Source of the DNA: Lachnospiraceae bacterium
GTDB lineage: Bacteria; Bacillota; Clostridia; Lachnospirales; Lachnospiraceae
Direction of reading: 5' to 3'
Assembly (NCBI GenBank): GCA_017624855.1
Contig: JAGAMF010000005.1
Coordinates: forward strand, 558,001-622,000
DNA length: 64,000 bases
The notes under the pieces were generated by a model. That model had not been told where the DNA came from. It did not search any database and worked only from the letters and a program-made list of their open reading frames with translations. The stretch's first letter is position 1. Every line of letters begins with the position of its first letter. Below are positions 45,726-55,616 of this stretch, piece after piece. The translations under genes were made by a program, and so were the position numbers.

Positions 45726-47777
45726 TTATGATAACTTGAAGATTTCAAGTTCCTTGGTTAAGTCGTCTGACATGTTCTTGAGCTTCTGTGAAGCGTTCTC
45801 AACGGCTGTCATAGCCTCGTTCATTGTCTGAGCTGCTTCGATAGTACCGCTTGTTGAAGCTGCATACTGCTGAGATACAGCTGAAAGGTCTGAAATAACA
45901 TCTAAGATAACATCTCTTGACTTTCTAAGTTCGTTCATACCGTTGGTAATGTTGCCGATGTTAACAAGTGAGTTGTCTACACCGTTTGCTACGGCACTGA
46001 ACTTATCAATGGTCATATCCAATTTCTCGCGCTGCTCGGAAATCTTAATCTTTACATCGTCCATGTAATTAACCATCAAGTTGGACTGTTCCAATAAAGC
46101 ATTGATAATCTTTTCGATTTCTGTTGCATTGTTACCGGACTGAGCGGCAAGCTTAGAAATCTGTTCTGCTACGACTGCGAAACCACGACCTGCATCACCT
46201 GCGTGAGCGGCTTCGATACTTGCATTGATTGAAAGTAAATCTGTTTCGTCGGAAATGGACTGAATCATTGCAATTGCAGTTCTGATTTCCTGAACGGATG
46301 TATTTGTGATTTCAATCTGTGTTGCAATTTTTTCAATGGAATCAATCATTTCCTCGTTGGAAACATTCAATTCATTGATAATGCTTGTTGAAGCTTTTTC
46401 TGCTTCGGCCATCTGTGAAGCTGCTTCTGTTAATGAAGAAACATCTTCGGAAATGCTATCAATCTGATCACCGATGTTAGATACCTGAATTGCTGCAACG
46501 GAAGTTTGATCTGCCTGGTCAGCGGCACCTCTGGAAATAAATTCCACGGAATCATATAAACCGGATACATTCTGTACGGTATTCTGTGATAAATGCATTA
46601 AATCTTCGGAAGAAACTGCTAAGTCATCGGCAGATGCCTTAATATTGGTAACAATACCTTTTAGTTCTTCCTGCAACGAATAGGAGATAGCGTACATGTC
46701 ACCCAATTCATCATCGCGCTTCAAATATTTAAGCTTTGCGTTCTGTCTTAAATCACCGGTAGAAACAACTTCGAGGAAGTTCTTTGTTTTTACCATGTTC
46801 TTAGACATACTATTGGAAATGATAACAATTAAAATTACGCATGCTACTGAAATTAAAATTGTAGATAATGTAATCTTGCGAGTTTCTGCTGAAATCTGAG
46901 CCTCAACCTCGGCTGCAGGCTTACCTGAGAAGATACATCCTACGATAGTGCCGTCGGGGTTAACCAAAGGCTTAAAATATCCATAATATTCAACATCCTG
47001 AAGAAGGAAGTCTGTAACGAACACTTCGTTGCCTGCAGAAAATTCTGCTACGATTTCTTTGGTAATGTGTTTATTACCGGTAATTTTACCGCCAAGCAAT
47101 TCACCGTCTTCCATTCTTAATACTGATGTGATGATTACACGATCGCCCCAGTAGAATGAACTGTCGAAACCGGTATCTGCTTTTAATGAATCCAAGAGGC
47201 TGGTGTCGCCGGAAATGTTCTCGCCACCTTTGTAGAGACGGCCGTCCTGACCCATCTTGTATTCGCCGACATACAGGGTAGAGTAGGTTTCTTCCAGCGA
47301 AGTTGCTACAATCTTTAATGAACCTTCAATTTCCTTCTCTAAGTTCTTGGTTAAAATATTGGAACTTACAATGGAAATGATAATACATAAAAGCAATAAC
47401 GGAATGATGCACATTACAGCCAATCGTCTTGAAAAGTTCATAAAATGCACTTTTTTACGCTTGGAGAGAACCTTTTTAGCCATTTCTTCATCGGAAAGAT
47501 TCTCTTTGGGAGCCTTTTCCTTCTTGGGCTTAGGCGCCTTGGGAGCTTTCTCCTTCTTAGCCTTAGGTTCTTTTTTTACTTTTTCTTTTTTTGCTTTTTT
47601 GGAAGCTTTCTTGTCCTGCTGAAGTTCAGGCAGGTTCTCAGCAACATCTGAAGATACGGCATAATCTTCAATCATTGCAATTGCTTCTTCGGCTTCGGAA
47701 GAGGTAACCTCTTCTGAAACGGCATCCGTCAATACATCCTCTGTATTGGGAGTTAAGTTTTCAAAATTGTTTTCCAT
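45726..47777 (-). CDS. Methyl-accepting chemotaxis protein with long lysine-rich N-terminal tail
   Basis: 683 residues. Residues 1-110 are cytoplasmic: acidic at first, then many Lys-Lys-Glu/Ala-Pro repeats ([18 protein letters not shown] and following). TM1 lies at about 118-140, a single Cache-type sensor domain at about 140-300 ([18 protein letters not shown]...[19 protein letters not shown]), TM2 at about 303-325, then HAMP and the signalling coiled coil. The conserved hairpin tip reads [36 protein letters not shown] in pattern (E[24 protein letters not shown]). It controls CheA and so flagellar swimming. The ribosome site GGAGACACC lies just before the start. The charged tail before TM1 is unusual. 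Confidence 0.94.
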   Translation of the reverse strand: MENNFENLTPNTEDVLTDAVSEEVTSSEAEEAIAMIEDYAVSSDVAENLPELQQDKKASKKAKKEKVKKEPKAKKEKAPKAPKPKKEKAPKENLSDEEMAKKVLSKRKKVHFMNFSRRLAVMCIIPLLLLCIIISIVSSNILTKNLEKEIEGSLKIVATSLEETYSTLYVGEYKMGQDGRLYKGGENISGDTSLLDSLKADTGFDSSFYWGDRVIITSVLRMEDGELLGGKITGNKHITKEIVAEFSAGNEVFVTDFLLQDVEYYGYFKPLVNPDGTIVGCIFSGKPAAEVEAQISAETRKITLSTILISVACVILIVIISNSMSKNMVKTKNFLEVVSTGDLRQNAKLKYLKRDDELGDMYAISYSLQEELKGIVTNIKASADDLAVSSEDLMHLSQNTVQNVSGLYDSVEFISRGAADQADQTSVAAIQVSNIGDQIDSISEDVSSLTEAASQMAEAEKASTSIINELNVSNEEMIDSIEKIATQIEITNTSVQEIRTAIAMIQSISDETDLLSINASIEAAHAGDAGRGFAVVAEQISKLAAQSGNNATEIEKIINALLEQSNLMVNYMDDVKIKISEQREKLDMTIDKFSAVANGVDNSLVNIGNITNGMNELRKSRDVILDVISDLSAVSQQYAASTSGTIEAAQTMNEAMTAVENASQKLKNMSDDLTKELEIFKLS

Positions 47778-47957
47778 ATGGTGTCTCCTGTCCTATATGT
47801 ATTCCCTTTGTTGGTTAAAAATGAATGCACTGAGCTACATTACATCAACTATCATAATCATACCATAGTTAACGGATTTTTGCTAGAAAAATATACAAAA
47901 AAAGTGCCGAAAAAGCAAAAAAAATATACAAATGGACAAAAATGAAATAAGGAGTTA

Positions 47958-47986
47958 TTGACACTACTATGAACTGCGGATAAGAT
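47958..47986 (+). promoter_or_regulatory. Predicted promoter of the RNA methyltransferase gene
   Basis: TTGACA at 47958-47963 and TAAGAT at 47981-47986 with a 17-bp spacer, 42 bp before the start codon. Confidence 0.6.
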
Positions 47987-48028
47987 GTATAGAGAAATGA
48001 AAGAGAAAAGGTTGTTTTACGGTAAAAT

Positions 48029-49183
48029 ATGAGTAAATTTGAACTGATTGCCCCCTGTCATTTCGGCATGGAGGCGGTGTTAAAAAGAGAAATAACGGAT
48101 TTAGGATACGACATTGCCGAAGTAATGGACGGCAAAGTGACTTTTTATGGTGATGAACAGGCGATTTGTTACGGAAATGTATTCCTGCGCACGGCTGAGC
48201 GTATTCTTATAAAAGTAGGGTGCTTCCATGCGGAGACTTTTGAGGAGCTGTTTGAGGGAACCAAAAAGATTCCCTGGGAGAATTTTATCCCGAAAAACGG
48301 GAAATTTGGCGTGGTAAAAGCTGCAAGCGTGAAGAGCAAACTTTTTAGCCCTTCAGATATTCAGTCCATTATGAAAAAGGCCATGGTGGAGCGTATGAAG
48401 GAAAAGTATCGTCTGGAATGGTTTCCGGAAGACGGTGATTCCTTCCCGGTTCGCGTTTTTATTATGAAAGATGAGGTTACGGTGGGACTGGATACTACCG
48501 GAGCATCCCTTCATAAAAGAGGATATCGTAAATTGACGGCAAAGGCCCCCATTGCGGAGAATCTGGCAGCATCTTTGATTATGCTGACGCCTTGGAGAAA
48601 GGACCGTATCCTTGTGGACCCTTTCTGCGGAAGCGGCACTATTCCCATTGAAGCGGCGCTTATGGCGGCCAATGTGGCGCCCGGTATGAATCGTGAGTTC
48701 CTTTCGGAGCAGTGGACGCATCTGATTCCCAAGAAAATGTGGTATGATTGCATCGAGGAAGCCAACGATTTGGTGAATTACGATATTGATACGGATATTC
48801 AGGGATATGATATCGATGAAAAAATGACCAAAATTGCAAGAGAAAACGCAAAATTGGCCGGTGTAGACAAACTGATTCATTTCCAGACCAGAGCGGTTAA
48901 AGATTTAAGCCATCCCAAGAAGTATGGTTTTATTATTACAAATCCTCCTTATGGTGAGCGTTTGGAAGAGAAAGTGGATTTGCCGCCGATTTATGAAGCT
49001 TTGGGAGAACGGTATAAGGCTTTGGATTCCTGGTCAATGTATCTGATTACTTCTTATGAGAATGCAGAGAAGGATTTAGGTAAAAAAGCGGATAAAAACC
49101 GTAAAATCTATAATGGTATGATGAAGACATACTTCTTGCAGTATATGGGACCGAAGCCTCCGAAACGGACGGAAAACAAGTAG
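48029..49183 (+). CDS. THUMP-domain class I RNA methyltransferase (RlmL/YpsC type)
   Basis: 384 residues. An N-terminal ferredoxin-like/THUMP RNA-binding part (about 1-160) precedes a Rossmann methyltransferase with SAM-binding DPFCGSGTIPIEAALMAA and catalytic NPPYGERL. Homologues methylate the exocyclic N2 of guanines in 23S rRNA. The C-terminal methyltransferase of bifunctional RlmL (RlmK) is absent, as normal in Firmicutes. Followed closely by the RdgB-like and phosphoesterase genes, probably one transcript. Confidence 0.92.
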   Translation: MSKFELIAPCHFGMEAVLKREITDLGYDIAEVMDGKVTFYGDEQAICYGNVFLRTAERILIKVGCFHAETFEELFEGTKKIPWENFIPKNGKFGVVKAASVKSKLFSPSDIQSIMKKAMVERMKEKYRLEWFPEDGDSFPVRVFIMKDEVTVGLDTTGASLHKRGYRKLTAKAPIAENLAASLIMLTPWRKDRILVDPFCGSGTIPIEAALMAANVAPGMNREFLSEQWTHLIPKKMWYDCIEEANDLVNYDIDTDIQGYDIDEKMTKIARENAKLAGVDKLIHFQTRAVKDLSHPKKYGFIITNPPYGERLEEKVDLPPIYEALGERYKALDSWSMYLITSYENAEKDLGKKADKNRKIYNGMMKTYFLQYMGPKPPKRTENK

Positions 49184-49310
49184 AAGAAGTTGCGGGCATG
49201 AAACGGTGGTAAAAAGTCTGAAAAAGCCCGAAAACAGGCGCTTTTTCGATAAAATACCGATTCGGTCAATGAAAAATATAAATATTTTACAAAAAATAAG
49301 GAAAAACAAG

Positions 49311-49898
49311 ATGAAATTGATAATTGCTACCGGAAATGCGGGGAAAATGAAAGAAATTAAATCTATTTTTAACAACTCCGACTATGAGGTTGTTTCCATG
49401 AAGGAAGAAGGCATCGTTGCGGATGTGGATGAGAACGGAGCTACTTTTGAAGAGAACGCATTGATTAAGGCAAGAGAGATTGCCAAATTAAGCGGTCATG
49501 TAGTTTTGGCTGATGATTCCGGCTTGGAAGTGGATTATTTAAATAAGGAACCCGGAATTTATTCCGCAAGATATATGGGAGAGGATACTCCTTATTCCGT
49601 TAAAAATGCCAATATTATAGAAAGACTTGCCGATGTGGAATTTGAAAAGCGTACAGCGCGATTTGTATGTGCGGTTGCAGCGGTATATCCTGACGGAAAA
49701 GAACTTGTGGTAAGAGAAACCATGGAAGGTTATATCGGATATGAAGAGAAGGGAAGCAATGGTTTTGGCTATGATCCCATCTTTTATTTAAAAGAATTCG
49801 ATAAAACCAGTGCGGAGATTTCCATGGAAGAGAAAAACCAAATCAGTCACCGTGGTAAGGCTTTTCGTGCAATTAAGGCTTTGATGGAAGAAGCATAA
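49311..49898 (+). CDS. RdgB/HAM1-type dITP/XTP pyrophosphatase
   Basis: 195 residues from ATG 49311, where the family normally begins (MKLIIATGNAGKMKEI); an open extension upstream to 49206 is not homologous. ADDSGLEVDYL, GIYSARYMGE, GSNGFGYDPIFY and SHRGKAFRAI are the classical motifs. It removes non-canonical purine nucleotides such as dITP and XTP from the pool. ATAAGGAAAAACAAG precedes the start. Confidence 0.95.
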   Translation: MKLIIATGNAGKMKEIKSIFNNSDYEVVSMKEEGIVADVDENGATFEENALIKAREIAKLSGHVVLADDSGLEVDYLNKEPGIYSARYMGEDTPYSVKNANIIERLADVEFEKRTARFVCAVAAVYPDGKELVVRETMEGYIGYEEKGSNGFGYDPIFYLKEFDKTSAEISMEEKNQISHRGKAFRAIKALMEEA

Positions 49899-49973
49899 AA
49901 CATTGATTTATAAGGGGCTGTGCGGTTTTTAGGTTGTTTTAAAATGACCGTGTTGCTTGAAAAAGGTGATAAT

Positions 49974-50465
49974 GTGAAGATTTTGATATGTAGTGATACT
50001 CATCGGGTCAATGACAACTTTTATACGGTTTTGGAGCAGGAAGCACCCTTGGATTTGATTATTCATTGCGGAGATGCAGAGGGGACCGAGTGTGAAATGG
50101 AAGCCATTGCCGGATGCGAGTTTGAAGTGGTAAGCGGAAATAATGATTTTTTTACGGTTTTGCCGAAGGAAAGGGTCTTGGATATTGCCGGAAATAAAAT
50201 TCTGGTAACCCATGGCCATTATTACAGTGTGTCTGCAGGATATGAGCGTTTGGCGGAGGAAGCGGCATCCAGAGGATGCAGTATGGCCTTTTTTGGACAT
50301 ACGCACCTGCCTTATATGGGTGAAATGAACGGTGTTTTTCTGGTAAATCCCGGTAGCCTTACTTATCCGAGGCAATTTGGTCGGATTCCTACCTATGTTA
50401 TTATGGAAGTAGACGGGAAGGGCGAGGTTCATTTTACGCAGCGCAGCGTAGGAGGAGACGAGTAA
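49974..50465 (+). CDS. YfcE/MJ0936-type metallophosphoesterase
   Basis: 163 residues from GTG 49974 (AAAAAGGTGATAAT upstream), matching the family start VKILICSDTHR. Metal ligands: D-x-H in SDTHR, GD in HCGDAE, GNND in SGNNDF, H in THGHYYS and GHTH in FGHTHLPY. This small family of calcineurin-like phosphodiesterases follows rdgB-like genes in many Firmicutes. Substrate unknown. An earlier frame start at 49920 lacks a ribosome site. Confidence 0.92.
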   Translation: MKILICSDTHRVNDNFYTVLEQEAPLDLIIHCGDAEGTECEMEAIAGCEFEVVSGNNDFFTVLPKERVLDIAGNKILVTHGHYYSVSAGYERLAEEAASRGCSMAFFGHTHLPYMGEMNGVFLVNPGSLTYPRQFGRIPTYVIMEVDGKGEVHFTQRSVGGDE

Positions 50466-50520
50466 AAGCGGATTTTAGGTAAAGTGGCCAAAAGCCGTTA
50501 AATTAAAGGGGAAATGAAGA

Positions 50521-51351
50521 ATGTCCAAATTATATGATAAATTATCAAGTATCATCGAATATGAACCGGATAAAGAGGAAGAGATTAAAACAGATAAACT
50601 CTGTAATAATTTGAGGGTAACAGCAAATGTTCTTCGTGTTGTTATTAATCTGTTGGGAATTGCGACAATTTTCTGTATATTCGCAGATATCATATGGGTC
50701 TTTTGGGTATTTATGATTTTTACTGTTACAAGTCTTATCCTTTTTGTGCGGTATCGGAAAAAGAGTGCCTTTCAAATTACCAATCTGCTTAACGAATGTG
50801 AAATAAACAAGGCGCTGACGGCATATATGGTATTGGCGAAATATGATAAGGGTGAAATTAAAAAAGCAGCATCTCTCTTGACAAATGTGGCGCTTATGCT
50901 TTTTTACCTGGGAAAAAGGCAGGAAGCGAAGGATGTTGCGGCAGTGATCGGTAAATATTGTGATACGCCGGACGGAAACGGTGGCCGCATTTCGGTATTG
51001 GCCATGATCGCAGGCTATGAAAAAGACTTAGAGGCGGTTAAGAACTGCATAAGTGAGATGGAGGCGCTCAGAGCCGGTAAAAAGACTCCTTATACAACTT
51101 TGGCATATGAGATAATATCTCAATATCCTCTGATTATGGACGCGGAAGAGCGGGGCGATTATGCCAAGGCGCTGGAACTTCTGCCCATAAAAGAAGAATA
51201 TTCTACGCTTAAGCAAGTAAATATAAATTATCGTTTGCATAAAATTGCCGCAGCTGCCGGTATGGAAGAAGAAGCTGCCAAACATCGCGAATATGTAGTG
51301 GAAAACGGCGGAGACACTTTCTATAAAAGCGAGTTGGAAGCTTTCAATTAA
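50521..51351 (+). CDS. Membrane protein with TPR-like C-terminal part
   Basis: 276 residues. Acidic/basic N-terminus, two adjoining TM segments at about 38-80 and a helical cytoplasmic part with weak repeat character (LTNVALMLFYLGKRQEAKDVAAVIGKY, EERGDYAKALELLPIKEEYSTLKQ). AAAGGGGAAATGAAG precedes the start. Not recognised beyond a TPR-like fold. It is the last gene before the tRNA pair and prophage. Confidence 0.65.
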   Translation: MSKLYDKLSSIIEYEPDKEEEIKTDKLCNNLRVTANVLRVVINLLGIATIFCIFADIIWVFWVFMIFTVTSLILFVRYRKKSAFQITNLLNECEINKALTAYMVLAKYDKGEIKKAASLLTNVALMLFYLGKRQEAKDVAAVIGKYCDTPDGNGGRISVLAMIAGYEKDLEAVKNCISEMEALRAGKKTPYTTLAYEIISQYPLIMDAEERGDYAKALELLPIKEEYSTLKQVNINYRLHKIAAAAGMEEEAAKHREYVVENGGDTFYKSELEAFN

Positions 51352-51423
51352 GTTGTGAACTGTGAGCGTTGCCCCGATTAAACGGGGCGCGCAGAATTAA
51401 AATAAAAAAATTAAAAAAAGATG

Positions 51424-51452
51424 TTGACAATTTAATCAACATTGCATATAAT
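51424..51452 (+). promoter_or_regulatory. Promoter of the tRNA-Pro/tRNA-Gly pair
   Basis: TTGACA at 51424-51429 and TATAAT at 51447-51452, both perfect, with a 17-bp spacer. Confidence 0.85.
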
Positions 51453-51494
51453 AACACTTGCGTCACGGCGAAAGGCACTGGTCAGTACAGACTG

Positions 51495-51568
51495 CGGGGT
51501 GTGGCTCAGTTTGGTAGAGCACCTGGTTTGGGACCAGGGGGTCGCAGGTTCGAATCCTGTCACCCCGA
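51495..51568 (+). tRNA. tRNA-Pro (TGG)
   Basis: Acceptor CGGGGTG/CACCCCG, anticodon loop TTTGGGA with TGG, T-arm GCAGGTTCGAATCCTGT. The C1-G72 pair is typical of tRNA-Pro. Confidence 0.95.
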
Positions 51569-51591
51569 TGAAAATTTAATAATTTATACAT

Positions 51592-51662
51592 GCGGGTGTA
51601 GTTCAATGGTAGAACATCAGCCTTCCAAGCTGAATACGTGGGTTCGATTCCCATCACCCGCT
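51592..51662 (+). tRNA. tRNA-Gly (TCC), prophage attachment target
   Basis: Acceptor GCGGGTG/CACCCGC, anticodon loop CTTCCAA with TCC, T-arm GTGGGTTCGATTCCCAT. Its 3' end (51643-51659) is repeated at 61880-61896, showing that the prophage integrated here without destroying the tRNA. Confidence 0.96.
51643..51659 (+). other. attL core in the tRNA-Gly 3' end
   Basis: TTCGATTCCCATCACCC, the T-loop to acceptor 3' strand of tRNA-Gly(TCC). Identical to 61880-61896 over 17 bp. Confidence 0.88.
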
Positions 51663-51721
51663 TTTTCATTTTGTGGAGTATATGGGAAAACGAATATTAT
51701 TACCATATAACCAAAATTAAA

Positions 51722-51750
51722 AAAAAGAGCCTTGCAGGGCTCTTTTTTAT
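51722..51750. terminator. Bidirectional terminator between tRNA-Gly and integrase
   Basis: AAAAAAGAGCC-TTGCA-GGGCTCTTTTTT. It ends the tRNA transcript from the left and the integrase message from the right. Confidence 0.85.
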
Positions 51751-52943
51751 ATTGATACAGCATTAGCCATATTAATATAATCCTGATTTCTTTTGGTAGA
51801 ATAACAAGCATATCCAAGCGTGGTTTTTGAATCTGTATGCCGCAACTGATGCTGAATAAAAGATAAAGGTGCACCGGATTCCAAACCATGTGATGCATAA
51901 GTTCGACGAATATCATGAGTACTATATGAAGGGATGTTACATTTACGACATATCCGGCGCAATCGTGAATCAAAAGATCTAGAATGAATATGCGAATCAC
52001 CACGAGCAAAAACAAAACCATTCACTGCCATATCACATAACATCTTAGCTACCTCAACAGCTTTATCAGACATTACAACATAACTTTCTTTATTACCCTT
52101 CGGTTTTTCATCCTTATACACTCTATTCTTACCACGGCCACTAACGGTCTCAGCATAACGAATATATATACGCTGCGTAGCAAAATCAAAATCTTCAACA
52201 CGCAAAGCGCACATTTCACCGACACGCAATGCCGTATGAATAAATAAAAGAATACCCAAATCAGTACGATTATACAAATCAAGCTGCTTTAAAAGAATAC
52301 ACATATCATCATCTACAACAACACGATCCTCTTCGAGTTCCTTCGGAGCAAACGCACGACGCGGATAAGTAAGATTATCAAATACAGTCTTAACATGTAA
52401 ACATTCAATTCTATCCTGAATGCGCGCGTGAGCAAAAATATAATTTAGCATAGTTCGAATATTATCAACTGCCTTGGATTTAGGTTTGTTTTTCATAATG
52501 CCATTAAAAAACTCAATAATATCTGATTCTGTAATTGCCCTAATATCACAGTCCAGATTAGAACCTATTACATACTTCTCAAAATCAGCACGATACCGGT
52601 CTATTGTTGACGGTGCATGAAAATCATTCTTCAAACTGAAAGCTGCAGCACGTTCAAACACCGCATCAATAGTATAAAGACCGGCACAATTTTCAAGATA
52701 ATATATTACTAGCTTCTCTTCGAGTCCTTCTCTGGTTTTACAGGTTAAAGGTTTATTATTATCAAGGTACGTACGCCAGAGCATTTTCTTGTCATCATAA
52801 GAAATTTTCCTGGTGTGATTTTTTAAGATCTGTTCTCTTGTCATATCATAATTACAAGCAAGTCCCAAATCAACATTACCACATAAATTATTATAATTCA
52901 AATAAGTATCATAAGATTTTTGCTTAATATTATCTATTTTCAT
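51747..52943 (-). CDS. int: Phage tyrosine recombinase (integrase)
   Basis: 398 residues. SAM-like core-binding domain at about 95-190 and catalytic domain at about 205-390. Catalytic residues: Arg in HTALRVGEMCAL, His-x-x-Arg in STHDIRRTYASHG, His in QLRHTDSKT and the nucleophile Tyr in LGYACYS. The gene lies beside its attachment site in tRNA-Gly, as expected. It overlaps rep by 4 bp (ATGA), so integration and replication genes are co-translated. No excisionase gene is recognised; one of the small ORFs may do this. Confidence 0.95.
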   Translation of the reverse strand: MKIDNIKQKSYDTYLNYNNLCGNVDLGLACNYDMTREQILKNHTRKISYDDKKMLWRTYLDNNKPLTCKTREGLEEKLVIYYLENCAGLYTIDAVFERAAAFSLKNDFHAPSTIDRYRADFEKYVIGSNLDCDIRAITESDIIEFFNGIMKNKPKSKAVDNIRTMLNYIFAHARIQDRIECLHVKTVFDNLTYPRRAFAPKELEEDRVVVDDDMCILLKQLDLYNRTDLGILLFIHTALRVGEMCALRVEDFDFATQRIYIRYAETVSGRGKNRVYKDEKPKGNKESYVVMSDKAVEVAKMLCDMAVNGFVFARGDSHIHSRSFDSRLRRICRKCNIPSYSTHDIRRTYASHGLESGAPLSFIQHQLRHTDSKTTLGYACYSTKRNQDYINMANAVSI

Positions 52944-54130
52944 GACTTTAAACCTCCAAACATCATTTGAGTATATTTATATTCCTCATCCGTAAGTTGC
53001 ATATAGCCATCTTTTAGCTCTTTACCCATAACCCAGGACACCATTTCGTTATAAGATATATATTCTGTAATAGGTATAATACATTGCTTATATTGTTCAT
53101 CCTTATCCTTATAGTGATATACAATATCCGTCATACGCCGGCGTAACTGCTCATATGTATCGTATTCCTTGTTTTCACATACCATCTTAGAATATAATCG
53201 TTCCGGGGGAATTACAGAAGTAATATGTACCTCAGTCCATAATCCGGTAATATTACGATAACGAGCATGAAATTGCTGCTTATAACCCTGTAATAAACAG
53301 AGCAACAAAGTAAATGGAATTTGACCACGAAACTCATCAAGAAATAATATACTTTCGCCATTATAATCATCTAAAAAACCAGATGAATAATCATTGACAA
53401 GAAATACATCATCCGGATTATCATTCGACAAACTAACATAAGAATATGATTTTCCGGAACCTGCTAATCCAACATGGTAATGTACAGATAAATCACGCAA
53501 TATAGGAGTTTCTTTTTCGCGTTTACGATAATAAGCAGCTCTTATAATATTCTCGTGCTTATAATAGCGAATATCTTTATCAAGAATTTCCTTTGGCCTT
53601 AATCCATTCTCAATATATTGACCAATATCCAAAAGATCAGTACGCTGTCCCTGGGCTCCCTTAATTTCACCGTGAAACCGGATGCAAATAGTTTGTTCAC
53701 CTTTTTCAGCATATTTACCACGCTTATATATATAATCCTCAGCTTGCTTTTTATTACCACGCGTAGGCTCTATATGAGCCTTTGGATAAACTTTTTTAAC
53801 CTCAGTCCAACGAAAAGGTTTATCATCTTCACACACTATATGTAAGTGATGAAGACCTTCGGCACTAATACTATAAGCACAAGCTCCGGTTCGCGAATCA
53901 GAATCATTACACCACAACTCAAGCATTTTATCGCATAACTCTTCTGGAGATAAGCCAGCATATTGAGACGGTTGACGATCAAGAATAATAAAATTATTAT
54001 TATCATCACGAATTGGATTTTTATTAGAATCGACCTTATAAGTAATTATTTCTTGCGGATTATTATAAACTAAAAACCAAGAACGAGCAGGGCGTTCATC
54101 ATCCGGTTTAATATCATATATTGAATCCAT
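52940..54130 (-). CDS. rep: CRESS-type replication initiator: HUH endonuclease plus superfamily 3 helicase
   Basis: 396 residues. HUH motif I is SWFLVYNNP (residues 17-25, matching the FTLNNP-type motif of CRESS Reps). Motif II is H95-L-H97 in GLHHLHIVCE. Motif III is Y133-x-x-K136 in EDYIYKRGKY, with a single catalytic tyrosine. The SF3 helicase part has Walker A GLAGSGKS (221-228), Walker B ILFLDEF (Asp265-Glu266) and motif C WTEVHITSVIPP (Thr304-Ser305). This order is that of circovirus, geminivirus and bacterial pCRESS-plasmid Reps, not of the phage f1 gene II type. It should nick the origin nonanucleotide at 55900-55908 and unwind it. The gene lies between a 31-codon ORF and integrase. 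Confidence 0.93.
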   Translation of the reverse strand: MDSIYDIKPDDERPARSWFLVYNNPQEIITYKVDSNKNPIRDDNNNFIILDRQPSQYAGLSPEELCDKMLELWCNDSDSRTGACAYSISAEGLHHLHIVCEDDKPFRWTEVKKVYPKAHIEPTRGNKKQAEDYIYKRGKYAEKGEQTICIRFHGEIKGAQGQRTDLLDIGQYIENGLRPKEILDKDIRYYKHENIIRAAYYRKREKETPILRDLSVHYHVGLAGSGKSYSYVSLSNDNPDDVFLVNDYSSGFLDDYNGESILFLDEFRGQIPFTLLLCLLQGYKQQFHARYRNITGLWTEVHITSVIPPERLYSKMVCENKEYDTYEQLRRRMTDIVYHYKDKDEQYKQCIIPITEYISYNEMVSWVMGKELKDGYMQLTDEEYKYTQMMFGGLKS

Positions 54131-54145
54131 ATAATAACATCCAAT

Positions 54146-54241
54146 CTATTTAAATATTCTAAAAATCATGCGAACAGCAGACATTACATAGTGCAGTGCA
54201 CGAGCAATATAATAAAAAAAATCTATAATTTTCTTAAACAT
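54146..54241 (-). CDS. 31-residue hydrophobic/basic peptide
   Basis: MFKKIIDFFYYIARALHYVM... to RIFK: amphipathic, aromatic and basic, start preceded by GAGGTAAAT. It sits in the 150-bp gap between the HTH protein and Rep. Composition is compatible with a small membrane-associated phage peptide. Too short to assign; supported by ribosome site and position only. Confidence 0.5.
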   Translation of the reverse strand: MFKKIIDFFYYIARALHYVMSAVRMIFRIFK

Positions 54242-54259
54242 ATTTACCTCATTTCATAA

Positions 54260-54278
54260 GTGGCGCGAATCGCGCCAC
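54260..54278. other. Hairpin between the HTH-protein and 31-codon genes
   Basis: GTGGCGCG and CGCGCCAC form a perfect GC-rich stem with a 3-base loop, unusual in this AT-rich region. There is no T-run downstream on the minus strand, so it is more likely an mRNA processing or attenuation element than a terminator. Confidence 0.6.
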
Positions 54279-54282
54279 CACC

Positions 54283-55608
54283 TTATTTTTCAGCGTTTTC
54301 GGACTTCCAATATGCATTTATAGCACCCTGAACTTCCTTGTCAGTACATAACAAAAAGAAAATATTAATAACTGTATCATCCCAAACAGAAAAATAATCC
54401 TCAAATTCAACTTCTTCCATCAAAAAACCATTAAAATCACGACCATGCAATCCAAAACATAATTCAATAGTGCCGTTACATTGAAGCTCAAAAATAAATG
54501 CTAAATGTTTATCTGCATCACATACGAACAAATCGCCTTTATCATAAGAATAAATATGCTTACATTTTCTTACATTATCAGATAAAGCTCTTAAAAATAA
54601 ATCCTGCAATTTTGAATAAAAACTACTTAATATGCTACGCTCTAAATCTTTAAACGGAACAAATACATCATCAGAATCCTGATAATGTAAATATGACAAA
54701 TAATAACCCTTATTTGAATACTTAACCAAATATTCATTTTCCAATTCAAATTCAAGCGGAAGATCATCAACCAAAGCCATTGAAATATTATCAAAATGTT
54801 CACGTATATAATCCCAGTCATTCCAATGTTCAGCACAGTATTTTCCCAGTTTATTAATCACCATATAGTTTTGAATTTTGGGATAATGTGCCACATCAGA
54901 ATATTCCAATACTTCCGGATAAGATGCAAAATTATTTACATAAATATAAAAATAACAACAAATTTTTACTTCATCACTTTCTAAATATAAATAATAGCCA
55001 CCATTAAACTTAACAAAAAAATTAATATCATCTACGACAAAATATAAAGGCGGATTTTTCGAATCACATATATATTTTATCATCTTATTAACATCACGCC
55101 CAACTTCCGGAATTTCACTTAATGCCTTTGCAATTGCAGCCTGTATGCCTTCCCGATTTTTATTTGGATCATATTCAGGAAGTTCAACAGCATCTTCTGG
55201 AGCAGATTCTATTTCATCAATATCATCTTCTTCCTCTTCCTGGTTCTTCAAATCCCGGATATCAGCAATTGACATATCCGGAGTTACATTCTCACGCTGA
55301 TCTTCGGACAGCGGAAGCATCTCAACAAGTTGCGACTTCGAAAAATCTGCATACTTCTCTGCAATCTTAAAAGAATATCCATCCTCAGAAAACTGCTCAT
55401 TAATCTGGATGCAGCGGTTAATCGTTGACTTACTAATTCCAAACCGATCATGAAGAAAAGCATTATCATATCCGCGCTCTTTCAATATGCGCAGCAGGTA
55501 CCCAAGTTTAACAAAATGAAGCTTAACGCCATTAAGACAATCTTCAACGCGCTCAAATAACTTTTCATCAGAATCTACACTTTTAATTATTTCACTAACT
55601 GTTAACAT
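54283..55608 (-). CDS. ParB/KorB-like HTH protein with unknown C-terminal domain
   Basis: 441 residues from ATG 55608 (GAGGTGTGTA upstream); the frame extends to 55650 without a ribosome site. Residues 1-60 are helical and contain a helix-turn-helix (RGYDNAFLHDRFGISKSTINRCIQINEQFS in pattern), resembling the HTH of ParB-like proteins. A Glu/Asp-rich linker (EEEEDDIDEIES) follows near 120-135. The C-terminal 270 residues are aromatic-rich and beta-prone with no recognised fold. In this position it could regulate or recruit Rep at the adjacent origin. It lacks the ParB CTP-binding motif, so partitioning is unlikely. Confidence 0.6.
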   Translation of the reverse strand: MLTVSEIIKSVDSDEKLFERVEDCLNGVKLHFVKLGYLLRILKERGYDNAFLHDRFGISKSTINRCIQINEQFSEDGYSFKIAEKYADFSKSQLVEMLPLSEDQRENVTPDMSIADIRDLKNQEEEEDDIDEIESAPEDAVELPEYDPNKNREGIQAAIAKALSEIPEVGRDVNKMIKYICDSKNPPLYFVVDDINFFVKFNGGYYLYLESDEVKICCYFYIYVNNFASYPEVLEYSDVAHYPKIQNYMVINKLGKYCAEHWNDWDYIREHFDNISMALVDDLPLEFELENEYLVKYSNKGYYLSYLHYQDSDDVFVPFKDLERSILSSFYSKLQDLFLRALSDNVRKCKHIYSYDKGDLFVCDADKHLAFIFELQCNGTIELCFGLHGRDFNGFLMEEVEFEDYFSVWDDTVINIFFLLCTDKEVQGAINAYWKSENAEK

Positions 55609-55616
55609 TACACACC

